Shown here one piece after another: positions 52,094-60,423 of a DNA stretch of 64,000 nucleotides. The position numbers and the translations under genes are program-made. The notes under the pieces are model-generated. The model saw nothing but the letters and a program-made list of their open reading frames with translations. It ran no database searches and was not told the DNA's origin. Origin of the DNA: CAYXGZ01 sp964464755 (GTDB lineage: Bacteria; Planctomycetota; MHYJ01; JACPRB01). The stretch is taken from NCBI GenBank assembly GCA_964464755.1, contig CAYXGZ010000009.1, forward strand, positions 13,553-77,552. Direction: 5' to 3'. How positions within the stretch are numbered: position 1 is the stretch's first letter; the number at the start of each line of letters is the position of its first letter.

Positions 52094-53905
52094 CTACCGC
52101 CGCTTCGCCAACGCCAGCAGCGCGAGGCCGGCCAGGATCCAGGGCGCGGGGCTCGCGGAGCCGCCCGAGCTGCAGCCGCCGCCCCCTCCGCCTCCCCCGC
52201 CGCCGCCGCTGGGGCCGCCGGAGGCCGCCGGGAAATCGGCCGACGTGAACACGCCCTGGCCGAGGTTGACGTAACTGCCGCTGCCGGACACCTGCAGGAT
52301 CGCGGGCCGCACGAGGTAGTGGTTCGTCCCGGTCACGGGCGCGGAGTCCACGTAGCTCGTCCCCGCCTCGGGCACGGCGTTCAGGAGCGTGTACGGCCCG
52401 GCCGGGTCGGCCGCGCGGTACACGTGGTAGCCGAGCACGGGATCCGTCGACGCGGTCCACGACACGGTCACGTCGCTCGCGGTCGCGACCGCCGCAGGCG
52501 TCGAGGCCGGCACGACCGTGTGCAGGCGCAGCGTCGGGTCGCCCATCAGCCCCTGCTGGCAGCCCGTGCCCGTGTTCGTCCAGACGTTGTTGTCGCCCAT
52601 CGAGTATTTCGCGCAGTCGCCGATCGTCGCGCCGAGCGCCATCTGCCAGAACGACCAGATCGGCCGGCCCGACCACGCGTTGGTGAGCGTCCAGCCCGAG
52701 CCGAGCGGCGCCCGCAGGAAGTTGTCCGCGCTGTCCCAGTCGCCGTGGTAGCTGCCGAAAAGCAGCGTGAAGACGTTGCGGTTCGTGCTCGCGGCGAAAT
52801 TCGCCGTCGTGCCCACGCCGCCGGCGCTCGTGTACGTCCCGCCGCCGCAACCGTAGCTCCAGAGGTAGCCCGGTCCCGGCGCCGTGTTGAGCGTGGTGAA
52901 GTAGTCCGCGGCCGTGCTGTTCGCCGCGCCGAACATCGGCGCAAAGTTCCGCCACGCGCTGGCCGCGAAGGCCTCGCCACTGAAATAGCCGAAATTATCG
53001 TCGACGACCGCGCGCTCCTGGCAGCTGAACTCCCGGTGCCGGAACTGGTGGTGCTTGTCGAGGTAGGCCTTCAGGAGGTCGCGCTCCGCGGCCGCGAAGG
53101 CGGGTAGGTTCGCCAGGTCGACGCGCCCGACGGCCAGCTCGACCGCGCTCGGGTAGTCGCTCTGGTCGAACTTCCCGTCGCCCGGCACGTTGTCGTTCTC
53201 CGGCCGGGACGGGCTCGTGTTGTTCACTGAGCTGTCCGTCCAGGTCCCGTTCATCTCGCCGTAGTAGCCGTCGCAGGGCCAGGCGCCCTGGTGGTCGGCG
53301 TGCCCGTCCCACTCCGTGTTGCCCGAGTACGGGACCGCGACGTGCCCGACGAGCAGCACGGCCTTCACGTTCGAGGGGTCGGCGTTGTAGTCCGCGACGA
53401 TGAGCGCCTTCACCTGCGGGACGGTCGCCGCGGCGGCCACGTCGTGCCGCAGCACCTGCCAGCCGTCGCCGACGAGGTCCTGCTCGAGGCGCGCGAGCTC
53501 GGCCGCGAGGTAGGCCGCGTGCGTGTCGCAGACGACGAGCACGACCTTGCCGCGCGCGTGGACGGCCGGGACCTGGATGCCCGCCCGGATGAAGCCCCAG
53601 CCCGGGGGGCTGCCCGACTTGTCGAAGCGGTACTCGTAGGCCGTGCCGACGACGACGGTGGAATCGGTGTACGTGGTCGCGCCCGCGCCGAGCGAGGCGA
53701 CGGAGGCGCCCCAGCTGGCGGCCCCCGCGAGGCGGCGGTAGACGGTGTAGGCGGTCGACGTGGCGTCGGCCGGCCAGGTGAAGACGAGGCGCGTCGGCCC
53801 GGTCTCGACGGTGCAGCTGACCTCGACGCAGACGTTGCGGACGGTCTGGGCCTGGGCGGCGGACGCGGCGACCAGCAACAGCGCGGCGGCGGCGAATCGG
53901 TTCAC
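52094..53905 (-). CDS. C25-like secreted protein lacking the catalytic pair, with C-terminal sorting tail
   Basis: 603 residues from GTG 53905 with GGAGG 4 bases upstream. Signal peptide, then an N-terminal FnIII-like domain (about 40-95). A C25-like fold has KVVLVVCDTHAAYL, VGHVAVPYSG, ELAVGRVDL and GLMGDPTLRLH. In place of the His site is WSYGCGGGTYT and in place of the Cys site is FGSYHGDWD, so peptidase activity is doubtful. A second FnIII-like domain follows. The tail is poly-Gly, CSSGGSASPAP, a TM stretch and KRR: a MYXO-CTERM-like signal. Confidence 0.8.
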   Translation of the reverse strand: MNRFAAAALLLVAASAAQAQTVRNVCVEVSCTVETGPTRLVFTWPADATSTAYTVYRRLAGAASWGASVASLGAGATTYTDSTVVVGTAYEYRFDKSGSPPGWGFIRAGIQVPAVHARGKVVLVVCDTHAAYLAAELARLEQDLVGDGWQVLRHDVAAAATVPQVKALIVADYNADPSNVKAVLLVGHVAVPYSGNTEWDGHADHQGAWPCDGYYGEMNGTWTDSSVNNTSPSRPENDNVPGDGKFDQSDYPSAVELAVGRVDLANLPAFAAAERDLLKAYLDKHHQFRHREFSCQERAVVDDNFGYFSGEAFAASAWRNFAPMFGAANSTAADYFTTLNTAPGPGYLWSYGCGGGTYTSAGGVGTTANFAASTNRNVFTLLFGSYHGDWDSADNFLRAPLGSGWTLTNAWSGRPIWSFWQMALGATIGDCAKYSMGDNNVWTNTGTGCQQGLMGDPTLRLHTVVPASTPAAVATASDVTVSWTASTDPVLGYHVYRAADPAGPYTLLNAVPEAGTSYVDSAPVTGTNHYLVRPAILQVSGSGSYVNLGQGVFTSADFPAASGGPSGGGGGGGGGGGCSSGGSASPAPWILAGLALLALAKRR

Positions 53906-53963
53906 GATTCCTCCAACGGGGTACCGCCTAGGCTACACGCGCGGGGCCCGAAACGCGCGGGAA

Positions 53964-54527
53964 TTAACCGCCCGCGGACCGCCGGGGGCAGCCGGCGAGG
54001 TGGTCGTTGACGATCCCCGCGGCCTGGAGGTAGGCGTAGACGATCGTCGAGCCGCAGAAGCCGAAGCCGCGCGCCTTGAGGTCCGCGCTGATCCGGTCCG
54101 AGAGCTCCGTCCGCGCCGGCAGCTGCGCCAGCGTCGTCCAGCGGTTCCGCACCGTCCTCCCCGCCGAGAAGCCCCAGATGTAGCGGTCGAAGGTCCCGAA
54201 CTCGCGCTGCACCGCGAGGAACGCGCCCGCGTTGCGGATCGACGCGTCCACCTTCGCCCGGTTCCTCACGATGCCCGCGTCGGCGAGCAGCCGCCTCCGG
54301 TCCGCGGCGCCGAACTTCGCGACCTTCCGCGGATCGAAGTTCGCGAAGGCCTTCCGGAAGTTCTCCCGCTTGTGCAGCACGGTCCGCCAGCTCAGCCCCG
54401 CCTGGAAGGCGTCCAGCACCATGAACTCGTAGTGCTTCCGGTCGTCGTGCAGCGGCACGCCCCACTCCTCGTCGTGGTAGCGGTCCATCAGCGGGTCCTT
54501 CCCGTCCGGCCAGCAGCGCCGCTTCAT
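53964..54527 (-). CDS. tag: DNA-3-methyladenine glycosylase I
   Basis: 187 residues, the normal size for Tag. Core blocks YHDEEWGVPLHDD and DAFQAGLSWRTVLHKRENFRKAF, and the zinc ligands C5, H18, H176 and C180 (NDHLAGC). It excises 3-methyladenine in base excision repair. At the position of the E. coli catalytic Glu38 there is Asp39 (LDAFQAGLSW), a change seen in many relatives. The ATG overlaps the stop of the TPR gene (ATGA), so the two are translationally coupled. Confidence 0.93.
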   Translation of the reverse strand: MKRRCWPDGKDPLMDRYHDEEWGVPLHDDRKHYEFMVLDAFQAGLSWRTVLHKRENFRKAFANFDPRKVAKFGAADRRRLLADAGIVRNRAKVDASIRNAGAFLAVQREFGTFDRYIWGFSAGRTVRNRWTTLAQLPARTELSDRISADLKARGFGFCGSTIVYAYLQAAGIVNDHLAGCPRRSAGG

Positions 54528-55612
54528 CTCCCCTCCGGGTCCAGCTTCCGGTACAGCTCCTCCGCCGCGAACGGCCACTCCGCGACCGGCCGCTCGAAGA
54601 GCTTCGCGCCCGCCGCGACCGCCTCCTCCACCGACCGCCGCAGCGGCCAGTCCTCCGGCGCCAGCTCCAGCGCCTTCTCCAGGTCCTCGAGCGTCCCCTC
54701 GAGGTGGCGCCGCCGCGCGCGCAGCAGCGCCCGGTCGAACCAGCCCTCGAAGCGCGAGGGCCGCAGCCGGATCGACGTCGCGATCGCCCGCTGCGCCTCC
54801 GCGTCGCGGCCCAGCTTCGCGAGCGCGACGCCCCGGTTCAGGTGCGCCGCCGCGTAGTCCTTGCGGAGCTCGATCGCCTTCTCGAGGTCGCCCAGCGCGT
54901 CCTTGGCCTTGCCCAGGCCGAGCCGCACCGTGCCGCGGTCGTACCAGGCCTCGGCGATTCCCGGGTCGAGCTTCAGCGCCCTCGAGAAGTCCGCCAGCGC
55001 GCCCTTGGCGTCGCCCCGCGCGGCCCTCAGCGCGCCCCGGCTGACGAGCGGCGGCCAGGCGCCCTTCCCCGCCTTCGCGGCCGCGCCGAAGTCCTCCTCG
55101 GCGCCCGCGAGGTCGTCGTGCAGGGCCCGCAGCAGCCCGCGGTTGTGCCAGGCCAGCCAGTCCTTCGGCGCCAGCCGCACGGCCTCGTCGTAGTCGCGCC
55201 GCGCCGCCGCGTACTCGCCCAGCTGCAGGTTCGCGTTCGCCCGCGCCGTGATCGCCGGCACCCAGCCCGGCTTGCGGGCCAGGGCCTCGGCGAAGTCGGC
55301 GACGGCCTCGCGCAGCTCCCCGAGCCGCTTGCGCGCGAGCCCGCGGTTCAGGTACGGCACGCCGTAGTTGTAGGAGTCCCACGACTCCTTCGCGGCCTCG
55401 AGCTCGATGGCCCGCGAGAAGTCGCCGATCGCGCCCTTGAGCTGGCCGGCCTGGAGGCGCAGCACGCCGCGCTCGCTCCAGCCGCCGCCGAAGCGGGGCC
55501 GCAGGCGGATCACCTCGCCGAGCGCCGCGATCGCGCCCTTGAGGTCGCCCGCCTGGCGGCACGCGACGGACCGCGCGAAATGCTCCGTCGCCGTCCCGGG
55601 ACCGGGTTCCAT
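54524..55612 (-). CDS. Cytoplasmic TPR protein coupled to tag
   Basis: 362 residues from ATG 55612; an in-frame ATG at 55621 would give 365. It has about ten TPR units (LKGAIAALGEVIRLRPRF, AEAWYDRGTVRLGLGKAKD), with no signal peptide, so it is cytoplasmic. A TAGGAT box (55625 to 55620) ends 7 bases before ATG 55612, which decides the start if the leaderless rule holds. It is coupled to tag by an ATGA overlap. Function unknown; an adaptor role is likely. Confidence 0.88.
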   Translation of the reverse strand: MEPGPGTATEHFARSVACRQAGDLKGAIAALGEVIRLRPRFGGGWSERGVLRLQAGQLKGAIGDFSRAIELEAAKESWDSYNYGVPYLNRGLARKRLGELREAVADFAEALARKPGWVPAITARANANLQLGEYAAARRDYDEAVRLAPKDWLAWHNRGLLRALHDDLAGAEEDFGAAAKAGKGAWPPLVSRGALRAARGDAKGALADFSRALKLDPGIAEAWYDRGTVRLGLGKAKDALGDLEKAIELRKDYAAAHLNRGVALAKLGRDAEAQRAIATSIRLRPSRFEGWFDRALLRARRRHLEGTLEDLEKALELAPEDWPLRRSVEEAVAAGAKLFERPVAEWPFAAEELYRKLDPEGR

Positions 55613-55619
55613 GCGGGGC

Positions 55620-55661
55620 ATCCTATCAAAGCTTGGAGCCCCGGGGCCCGCGGCGTAGACT
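55620..55661. promoter_or_regulatory. Divergent leaderless promoters
   Basis: Rightward: TTGGAG (55633-55638), 17 bases, TAGACT (55656-55661), 7 bases, ATG 55669. Leftward: TAGGAT (55625 to 55620), 7 bases, ATG 55612, with no clear -35. Neither gene has a ribosome site. Confidence 0.6.
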
Positions 55662-55668
55662 CGCCGCC

Positions 55669-57513
55669 ATGCCCGACTGGAGCGACCGGATCCGCGCCCG
55701 CACCGTGACGCCCGTCGAGGCCCTCGCGGCCGTCCGCCGGGGAACCCGGGTCTTCGTCGGCTCCGGCGCCGCCGAGCCCGTCAACCTCGTCGAGGCCCTC
55801 GCCCGCCGCGACGACGTCACCGACGTCGAGGTCCTCCACATCATGACGGTCGGCGACGCGCCCTACGCCCAGGCCACGCACCGCGGCCGCTTCCGGCACA
55901 ACGCGTTCTTCATCGGGGCCAACGTGCGCCGCGCCGTCGCCGAGGGCGACGCGGACTACACCCCCGTCTTCCTCTCGGAGATCCCCGCGCTCTTCCGCTC
56001 GGAGCGGCTGAGGATCGACGTCGCGCTCGTCACCGTCTCGCCGCCCGACCGCCACGGCTGGTGCTCGCTCGGCGTCAGCGTGGACATCGTGACGGCCGCG
56101 CTCGAGATGGCCGAGGTCGTCGTCGCCGAGCTGAACCCGGCGATGCCGCGCACGCACGGCGCGGGCTTCGTCCACGTCCAGGACATCGACTTCTTCACGC
56201 GCTCGACGAGCCCGATCCTCGAGGTGAAGCCCGAGGAGCCGGACGAGGCCGCGAGGGCGATCGGCCGCTACTGCGCGGACCTCGTCGGGGACGGCGCCAC
56301 GCTGCAGCTCGGCATCGGCACGATCCCCAACGCGGTGCTCGCCCTGCTCAAGGACAAGCGCGACCTGGGCCTTCACACCGAGATGGCCTCCGACGGCGTC
56401 ATCGACCTCATGGACTGCGGCGCGCTGACCGGGGCCCGCAAGTCGCTGCACCGCGGCAAGGCCGTCACGTCGTTCTGCCTCGGCACGCGCCGGCTCTACG
56501 ACGCGGTCGACGACAACCCGTTCTTCGAGTTCCTGCCGTCGGACTACGTGAACGACCCGCAGGTGATCGCTCGAAATGATCGCATGGTGTCGATCAATTC
56601 GGCGCTGCAGGTGGACCTCACGGGCCAGGTCTGCGCGGACTCGATCGGCACGCGCTTCTACAGCGGGATCGGCGGCCAGGTCGACTTCATCCGCGGCGCG
56701 GCGCGCTCGAAGGGCGGCCGCTCGATCATCGCCATCCCCTCGACGGCGAAGCACGGGGAGCTGTCGCGGATCGTGCCGACGCTGACCGAGGGGGCGGGCG
56801 TCGTGACGACGCGGGGCGACATCCACACGGTGGTCACGGAGCACGGCATCGCCGAGCTCAAGGGCCGGACCGTGCGGGAGCGGGCGCTGGCGCTCGTGTC
56901 GATCGCGGACCCCCGGTTCCGGGAGGACCTGCTGGCCCGCGCGAAGGGGCGGAAGCTGGTGCCCGTGGACCAGATCCCCTGGCCGTCCGGCGGCCGGCCC
57001 TACCCCGTGGAGCTCGAGACGGAGGCGGAGTTCAAGGGGACGAAGGCGAAGATCCGGCCGCTGCGGCCCTCGGACGAGCGGCTGCTTCGGGAGTTCTTCT
57101 ACGGGCTCTCGGCGGAGACGGTGTCGCAGCGCTTCATCGCGCCGCTGAAGTCGCTGACGCCCCCGCAGGTGCAGGAGCTCTGCCTGCTGGACTACGACTC
57201 GAAGATGGCGCTCGCCGCGTTCGAGCGCTTCGGCGAGGACGAGCGGATGGTGGCGGTCGCGCGCTACGCGCTGGACCGGGCGAGCGGCGACGCCGAGGTG
57301 GCGCTCGCGGTCGCGGACGACCGGCAGGGACGCGGGCTGGGGACCTGGCTGCTGCGGCGGATCCGGGAGGTCGCACGGGAGCGCGGCGTGAGGGGGTTCG
57401 TGGGCTACGTGCGGGCGGACAACGTGCGGATGCTGAACCTCTTCCACAAGAACGGCGGGGCGCTGGAGACGGCGCTCGAGTCGGGCGTGTACCGGGTGCG
57501 GCAGGTCCTTTAA
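55669..57513 (+). CDS. Acyl-CoA hydrolase/CoA-transferase fused to a GNAT domain
   Basis: 614 residues. The N-terminal 440 residues match acetyl-CoA hydrolase / 4-hydroxybutyrate CoA-transferases: VFVGSGAAEPVNLVEAL, QLGIGTIPNAVLALL, GLHTEMASDG (Glu238 at the expected catalytic place) and GGQVDFIRGA. The C-terminal part (about 455-614) is a GNAT domain with the acetyl-CoA loop RQGRGLGTWLL (about 557). Fusion of a CoA enzyme to a protein acetyltransferase suggests control of metabolism by acetylation. ATG 55669 follows a TAGACT box by 7 bases. A 7-base inverted repeat (57505-57521) follows the stop. Confidence 0.92.
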   Translation: MPDWSDRIRARTVTPVEALAAVRRGTRVFVGSGAAEPVNLVEALARRDDVTDVEVLHIMTVGDAPYAQATHRGRFRHNAFFIGANVRRAVAEGDADYTPVFLSEIPALFRSERLRIDVALVTVSPPDRHGWCSLGVSVDIVTAALEMAEVVVAELNPAMPRTHGAGFVHVQDIDFFTRSTSPILEVKPEEPDEAARAIGRYCADLVGDGATLQLGIGTIPNAVLALLKDKRDLGLHTEMASDGVIDLMDCGALTGARKSLHRGKAVTSFCLGTRRLYDAVDDNPFFEFLPSDYVNDPQVIARNDRMVSINSALQVDLTGQVCADSIGTRFYSGIGGQVDFIRGAARSKGGRSIIAIPSTAKHGELSRIVPTLTEGAGVVTTRGDIHTVVTEHGIAELKGRTVRERALALVSIADPRFREDLLARAKGRKLVPVDQIPWPSGGRPYPVELETEAEFKGTKAKIRPLRPSDERLLREFFYGLSAETVSQRFIAPLKSLTPPQVQELCLLDYDSKMALAAFERFGEDERMVAVARYALDRASGDAEVALAVADDRQGRGLGTWLLRRIREVARERGVRGFVGYVRADNVRMLNLFHKNGGALETALESGVYRVRQVL

Positions 57514-58093
57514 AAAAGGACTCCCCCGAGGAGGTTTCCCGTCTTCCCCCCCGGGGGGCTGTCGCGCGCGTCTGAGCCGGTCGTCGGCCTGGGTCCCGGC
57601 GGTCCCGCCCGCCGCTTCGCCCACGCGGTTCGTCCGGCCGTGGCTCGGGGGCCCGCTCCGGGGCCGCCCGCATCGTCCGCGGAAGGTCGCCTCCGTGCCG
57701 TTCCACCCGCCCCCGGGCCCGTCCCCCGGTTCCGCGGCGTGCCGCCATTTGAGGGCGCGGCCGGGACCGGTTCGAGCAGACGGTACATCCGGAGCGCGCG
57801 GCGCGGCCTCGGGGCCACCGCCTTCATCGTTCCCGCGCGACCCGAACAGGACTCCTGAAAAGACACCGGGATTCGTCGCAAAGGACGTGCCCTCGGGGCC
57901 CCCTCGACGGGCGGCGAGGAAGCGGCCTCCACCCCCGCAATCCTCCCGATCCCCGCGCGGGAAAGTCCCCGCCCCGCGCTCGGCGGGCGGGTCCTCCCCC
58001 GCGAATCGCTGTGGACTCCTCCGCGGCGCGCGGCTTCAATATCCATGGAAACCCCCTTCCCCCGGGTGGCACTCCGGTTGCACCGGATAAGTC
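57514..58093. other. Long intergenic region upstream of the CBS-Usp operon
   Basis: 580 bases without a supported gene. The long frames here are Arg/Pro/Gly-rich with no family resemblance. It has CCCCCCC/GGGGGG near 57545 and, at its end, a sigma-54 promoter. Activator binding sites would be expected 80-150 bases upstream of that promoter, but I found no clear palindrome. Confidence 0.6.
58067..58082 (+). promoter_or_regulatory. Sigma-54 (-24/-12) promoter of the CBS-Usp operon
   Basis: TGGCAC (58067-58072), 5 bases, TTGCA (58078-58082). GG and GC are exactly 10 bases apart, as the RpoN consensus demands. The predicted transcript starts about 58093, at the ATG (58094), so the mRNA would be leaderless. 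Confidence 0.8.
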
Positions 58094-58594
58094 ATGGTCA
58101 AGACCCTCCTCGCCCGCGACCTGATGACCAGGCCCGTCAAGCGGGTCTGGGCGGACACGCCCATCCGCGAGGCCGCGTCCTTCCTCCGGCGCCACCGCAT
58201 CACCGGCGTCCTCGTCGTCGACGACCGGGGCCGCCCCATCGGGGTCTTCACGCTGACCGACCTCGCGGAGCACGTCCGCCGCCGCCTGCTCCTGCCGCCC
58301 GCCGTCCCGGCCCGCGAGGCCCGGGCGAAGGCGACCGGCGAGGGCATCCCGCTCCGCCGCGGCTGGCAGGTCGAGGCGCTCGACGAGGCGACCGTCTCCG
58401 AGGTGATGTCGCCCCGCATCGTCCTGGTGAAGCCGACGGCGACCGCCCCGCAGCTCGCGCGCCTGATGGCCGACCGGGGCCACCATCGCGTCTTCGTCGA
58501 GGAGGGCGGCGAGGCCGCGGGCGTCGTCACCAGCATGGACGTCCTGCGCTGGATCGGGCGCTCCGCCGCGAAACCGAAACCCAAGCCGAGGTGA
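58094..58594 (+). CDS. CBS-domain pair protein
   Basis: 166 residues with two CBS motifs: DLMTRPVKRVWADTPIREAA to GVFTLTDLAEHV, and VSEVMSPRIVLVKPTATAPQ to VVTSMDVLRWIG. Such stand-alone Bateman modules bind adenosine nucleotides and sense energy state. It leads an operon with two Usp proteins (5 bases to the next ATG) behind a sigma-54 promoter. There is no ribosome site before the ATG at 58094. The target protein is unknown. Confidence 0.92.
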   Translation: MVKTLLARDLMTRPVKRVWADTPIREAASFLRRHRITGVLVVDDRGRPIGVFTLTDLAEHVRRRLLLPPAVPAREARAKATGEGIPLRRGWQVEALDEATVSEVMSPRIVLVKPTATAPQLARLMADRGHHRVFVEEGGEAAGVVTSMDVLRWIGRSAAKPKPKPR

Positions 58595-58598
58595 TCCC

Positions 58599-59504
58599 AT
58601 GATCCGTAACGTGCTCGTCGCCCTGGACGGCAGCCCCGCGTCGGAGGCGGTGCTCCCGTACCTCGAGACCTTCCTCCGTTGCGTGGACGCCGACGTCGTC
58701 CTGGCCTTCGCGGTCCCGAAGATGAAGCCGCGCCAGGAGAAGCTCGCCGAGGTCTACCTCGACGGGATCGCCGCCCGCCTGCGGAAGAAGGGCGCCCAGG
58801 TGAAGACCGAGGTGCTCCGCGGCACCCCGGCCGCGCAGATCGTCCGCCGCGCGGCGGAGGGGGTCGACCTCGTGCTCATGTGCACGCGGGGCCAGAAGGG
58901 CCTGAAGCGCCTCGCGATGGGCAGCGTGGCCCAGGAGGTCCTGCGCCAGAGCGCCGTGCCGGTCCTCATCGTCCGGCCGCCCGCCGCCCGGGGCGCGCCC
59001 ACGAAGTTCCGCCGCATCCTCGTCCCGCTCGATGGCACCCACCGCTCCGCGGCGGGCCTGCCCGAGGTGACGACGCTCGCCAAGGCCTTCGGCGCGACGG
59101 TCGTGCTCTTCCTGTCGATGCCGCCGGCGACCTCGACGCTGCCGCTCCCCGGCGGCGTGATCTCCGACAACCTCGTCCGGATCCGCAAGGAGCTCCAGGA
59201 GCGGGAAATCGACGCGGACATCGTGATCTGGTCCGGCGACCCGGCGAAGTCCATCCTCGAGTTCGCCTCGACGGACGGCGCGGACCTCGTCGCGCTGACC
59301 ACGCACGGCCGCTCGGGCCTCGACCGTTTCCTCGCCGGCAGCGTGGCCGAGACGCTCCTCGTGCAGGGCCGCGTGCCGCTGCTCGTCAAGCGGGTGTCGG
59401 CGAACACCCCGCACGCCAAGGCGCCGGCGGTGGAGTCCGGACGGCGGGCGCTGAGCGCGATGAAGGAGCTCAGCCAGCCCAGCAAGGGTCCCTACAACCA
59501 CTAA
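58599..59504 (+). CDS. Tandem universal stress protein
   Basis: 301 residues with two Usp domains. Each has the opening strand RNVLVALDGSP / RRILVPLDGTH and the ATP-loop pattern GxxGxxxxxxxxGS: RGQKGLKRLAMGSVAQE (about 100) and HGRSGLDRFLAGSVAET (about 240). Usp proteins bind ATP and help survival in stasis or low oxygen. GAGGTGA overlaps the stop of the CBS gene, 5 bases upstream; it is second in the sigma-54 operon. Confidence 0.93.
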   Translation: MIRNVLVALDGSPASEAVLPYLETFLRCVDADVVLAFAVPKMKPRQEKLAEVYLDGIAARLRKKGAQVKTEVLRGTPAAQIVRRAAEGVDLVLMCTRGQKGLKRLAMGSVAQEVLRQSAVPVLIVRPPAARGAPTKFRRILVPLDGTHRSAAGLPEVTTLAKAFGATVVLFLSMPPATSTLPLPGGVISDNLVRIRKELQEREIDADIVIWSGDPAKSILEFASTDGADLVALTTHGRSGLDRFLAGSVAETLLVQGRVPLLVKRVSANTPHAKAPAVESGRRALSAMKELSQPSKGPYNH

Positions 59505-59514
59505 GGAGGGCGCG

Positions 59515-60423
59515 GTGGCCGCGTATTTCCCGAGGATCCTCGTCCCGATCGACGGCTCGGACGTCAGCCGCTGGGTCTTCGCCCGCGGGCTGAAGGCCTT
59601 CGCCCAGCCCGGCGCGAAGGTCACGGTGCTCCAGGTCGTCGAGCCGCCCCCCTCGCGGGCCGGCGACGCCGCGTACCGCTCGGATCCCCGCCACCAGCCG
59701 CTCTTCGACGAGATCGAGAAGCTCCGGAAGTCCCTCGCGGCGAAGGGCGTCGACGCCGTCACCCAGGTCCGCTTCGGCGACCCCGCGGGCGAGATCCTGC
59801 GCGAGGAGCGCGACGGCTCGCACGACCTGATCGCGATGACGACGAGCGGCCGCACGGGCCTGGGCCGCATCCTCTTCGGGTCCGTCGCCATGCGCGTCCT
59901 GCACGGGGCGGAGGCGCCGATGCTGCTCTTCCGCCCGCAGCTCCGTCCGTTCGGCGGGCTCTCGCCGGTGGAGACGACGCAGGCCGCGGCCTTCGCGAAG
60001 ATCGTCGTGCCGCTGGACGGCTCGGACGAGGCGGAGCGCGTGCTGCCGCGGGTCGACCCGCTCGTGCGCCGCTTCGGCAGCCGGATCCACCTCGTGCAGA
60101 CGGTCCCGCCGGGCCCGGACCTGCCCGCGCAGCGGGAGCGGGCCGGGGACTACCTCGAGAAGCGCGCCACGGCGCTGCGGAAGTCGGGGCACCAGGTCAG
60201 CACCGAGGTGCGCACCGGCGCGGCGGCCGACGAGCTGCTCGCCGCGGCGACCGAGGCGGACGCGGTCGCGATGACGACGCACGGCCGCTCGGGCGCGTCG
60301 CGCGCCGTCTACGGGAGCGTGGCGGAGCGGCTGCTCGCGAAGGCGGAGGTCCCGGTGTTCGTGTTCCGGACGCGCAAGGTGCCCGGGAGCGAGCCCCTGC
60401 CGCTGCCCCTGCCGGCGACCTAG
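59515..60423 (+). CDS. Tandem universal stress protein
   Basis: 302 residues from GTG 59515, with GGAGG 5 bases upstream. Two Usp domains: FPRILVPIDGSDVSRW with SGRTGLGRILFGSVAM, and FAKIVVPLDGSDEAER with HGRSGASRAVYGSVAER. It is third in the CBS-Usp-Usp operon. Its stop TAG shares four bases (CTAG) with the stop of the convergent FNT gene at 60420. Confidence 0.93.
   Translation: MAAYFPRILVPIDGSDVSRWVFARGLKAFAQPGAKVTVLQVVEPPPSRAGDAAYRSDPRHQPLFDEIEKLRKSLAAKGVDAVTQVRFGDPAGEILREERDGSHDLIAMTTSGRTGLGRILFGSVAMRVLHGAEAPMLLFRPQLRPFGGLSPVETTQAAAFAKIVVPLDGSDEAERVLPRVDPLVRRFGSRIHLVQTVPPGPDLPAQRERAGDYLEKRATALRKSGHQVSTEVRTGAAADELLAAATEADAVAMTTHGRSGASRAVYGSVAERLLAKAEVPVFVFRTRKVPGSEPLPLPLPAT

Noticed and set aside
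57510..58046. 178-codon minus-strand frame in the long intergenic gap
   Set aside because: Low-complexity Arg/Pro/Gly product, no ribosome site, no family resemblance.
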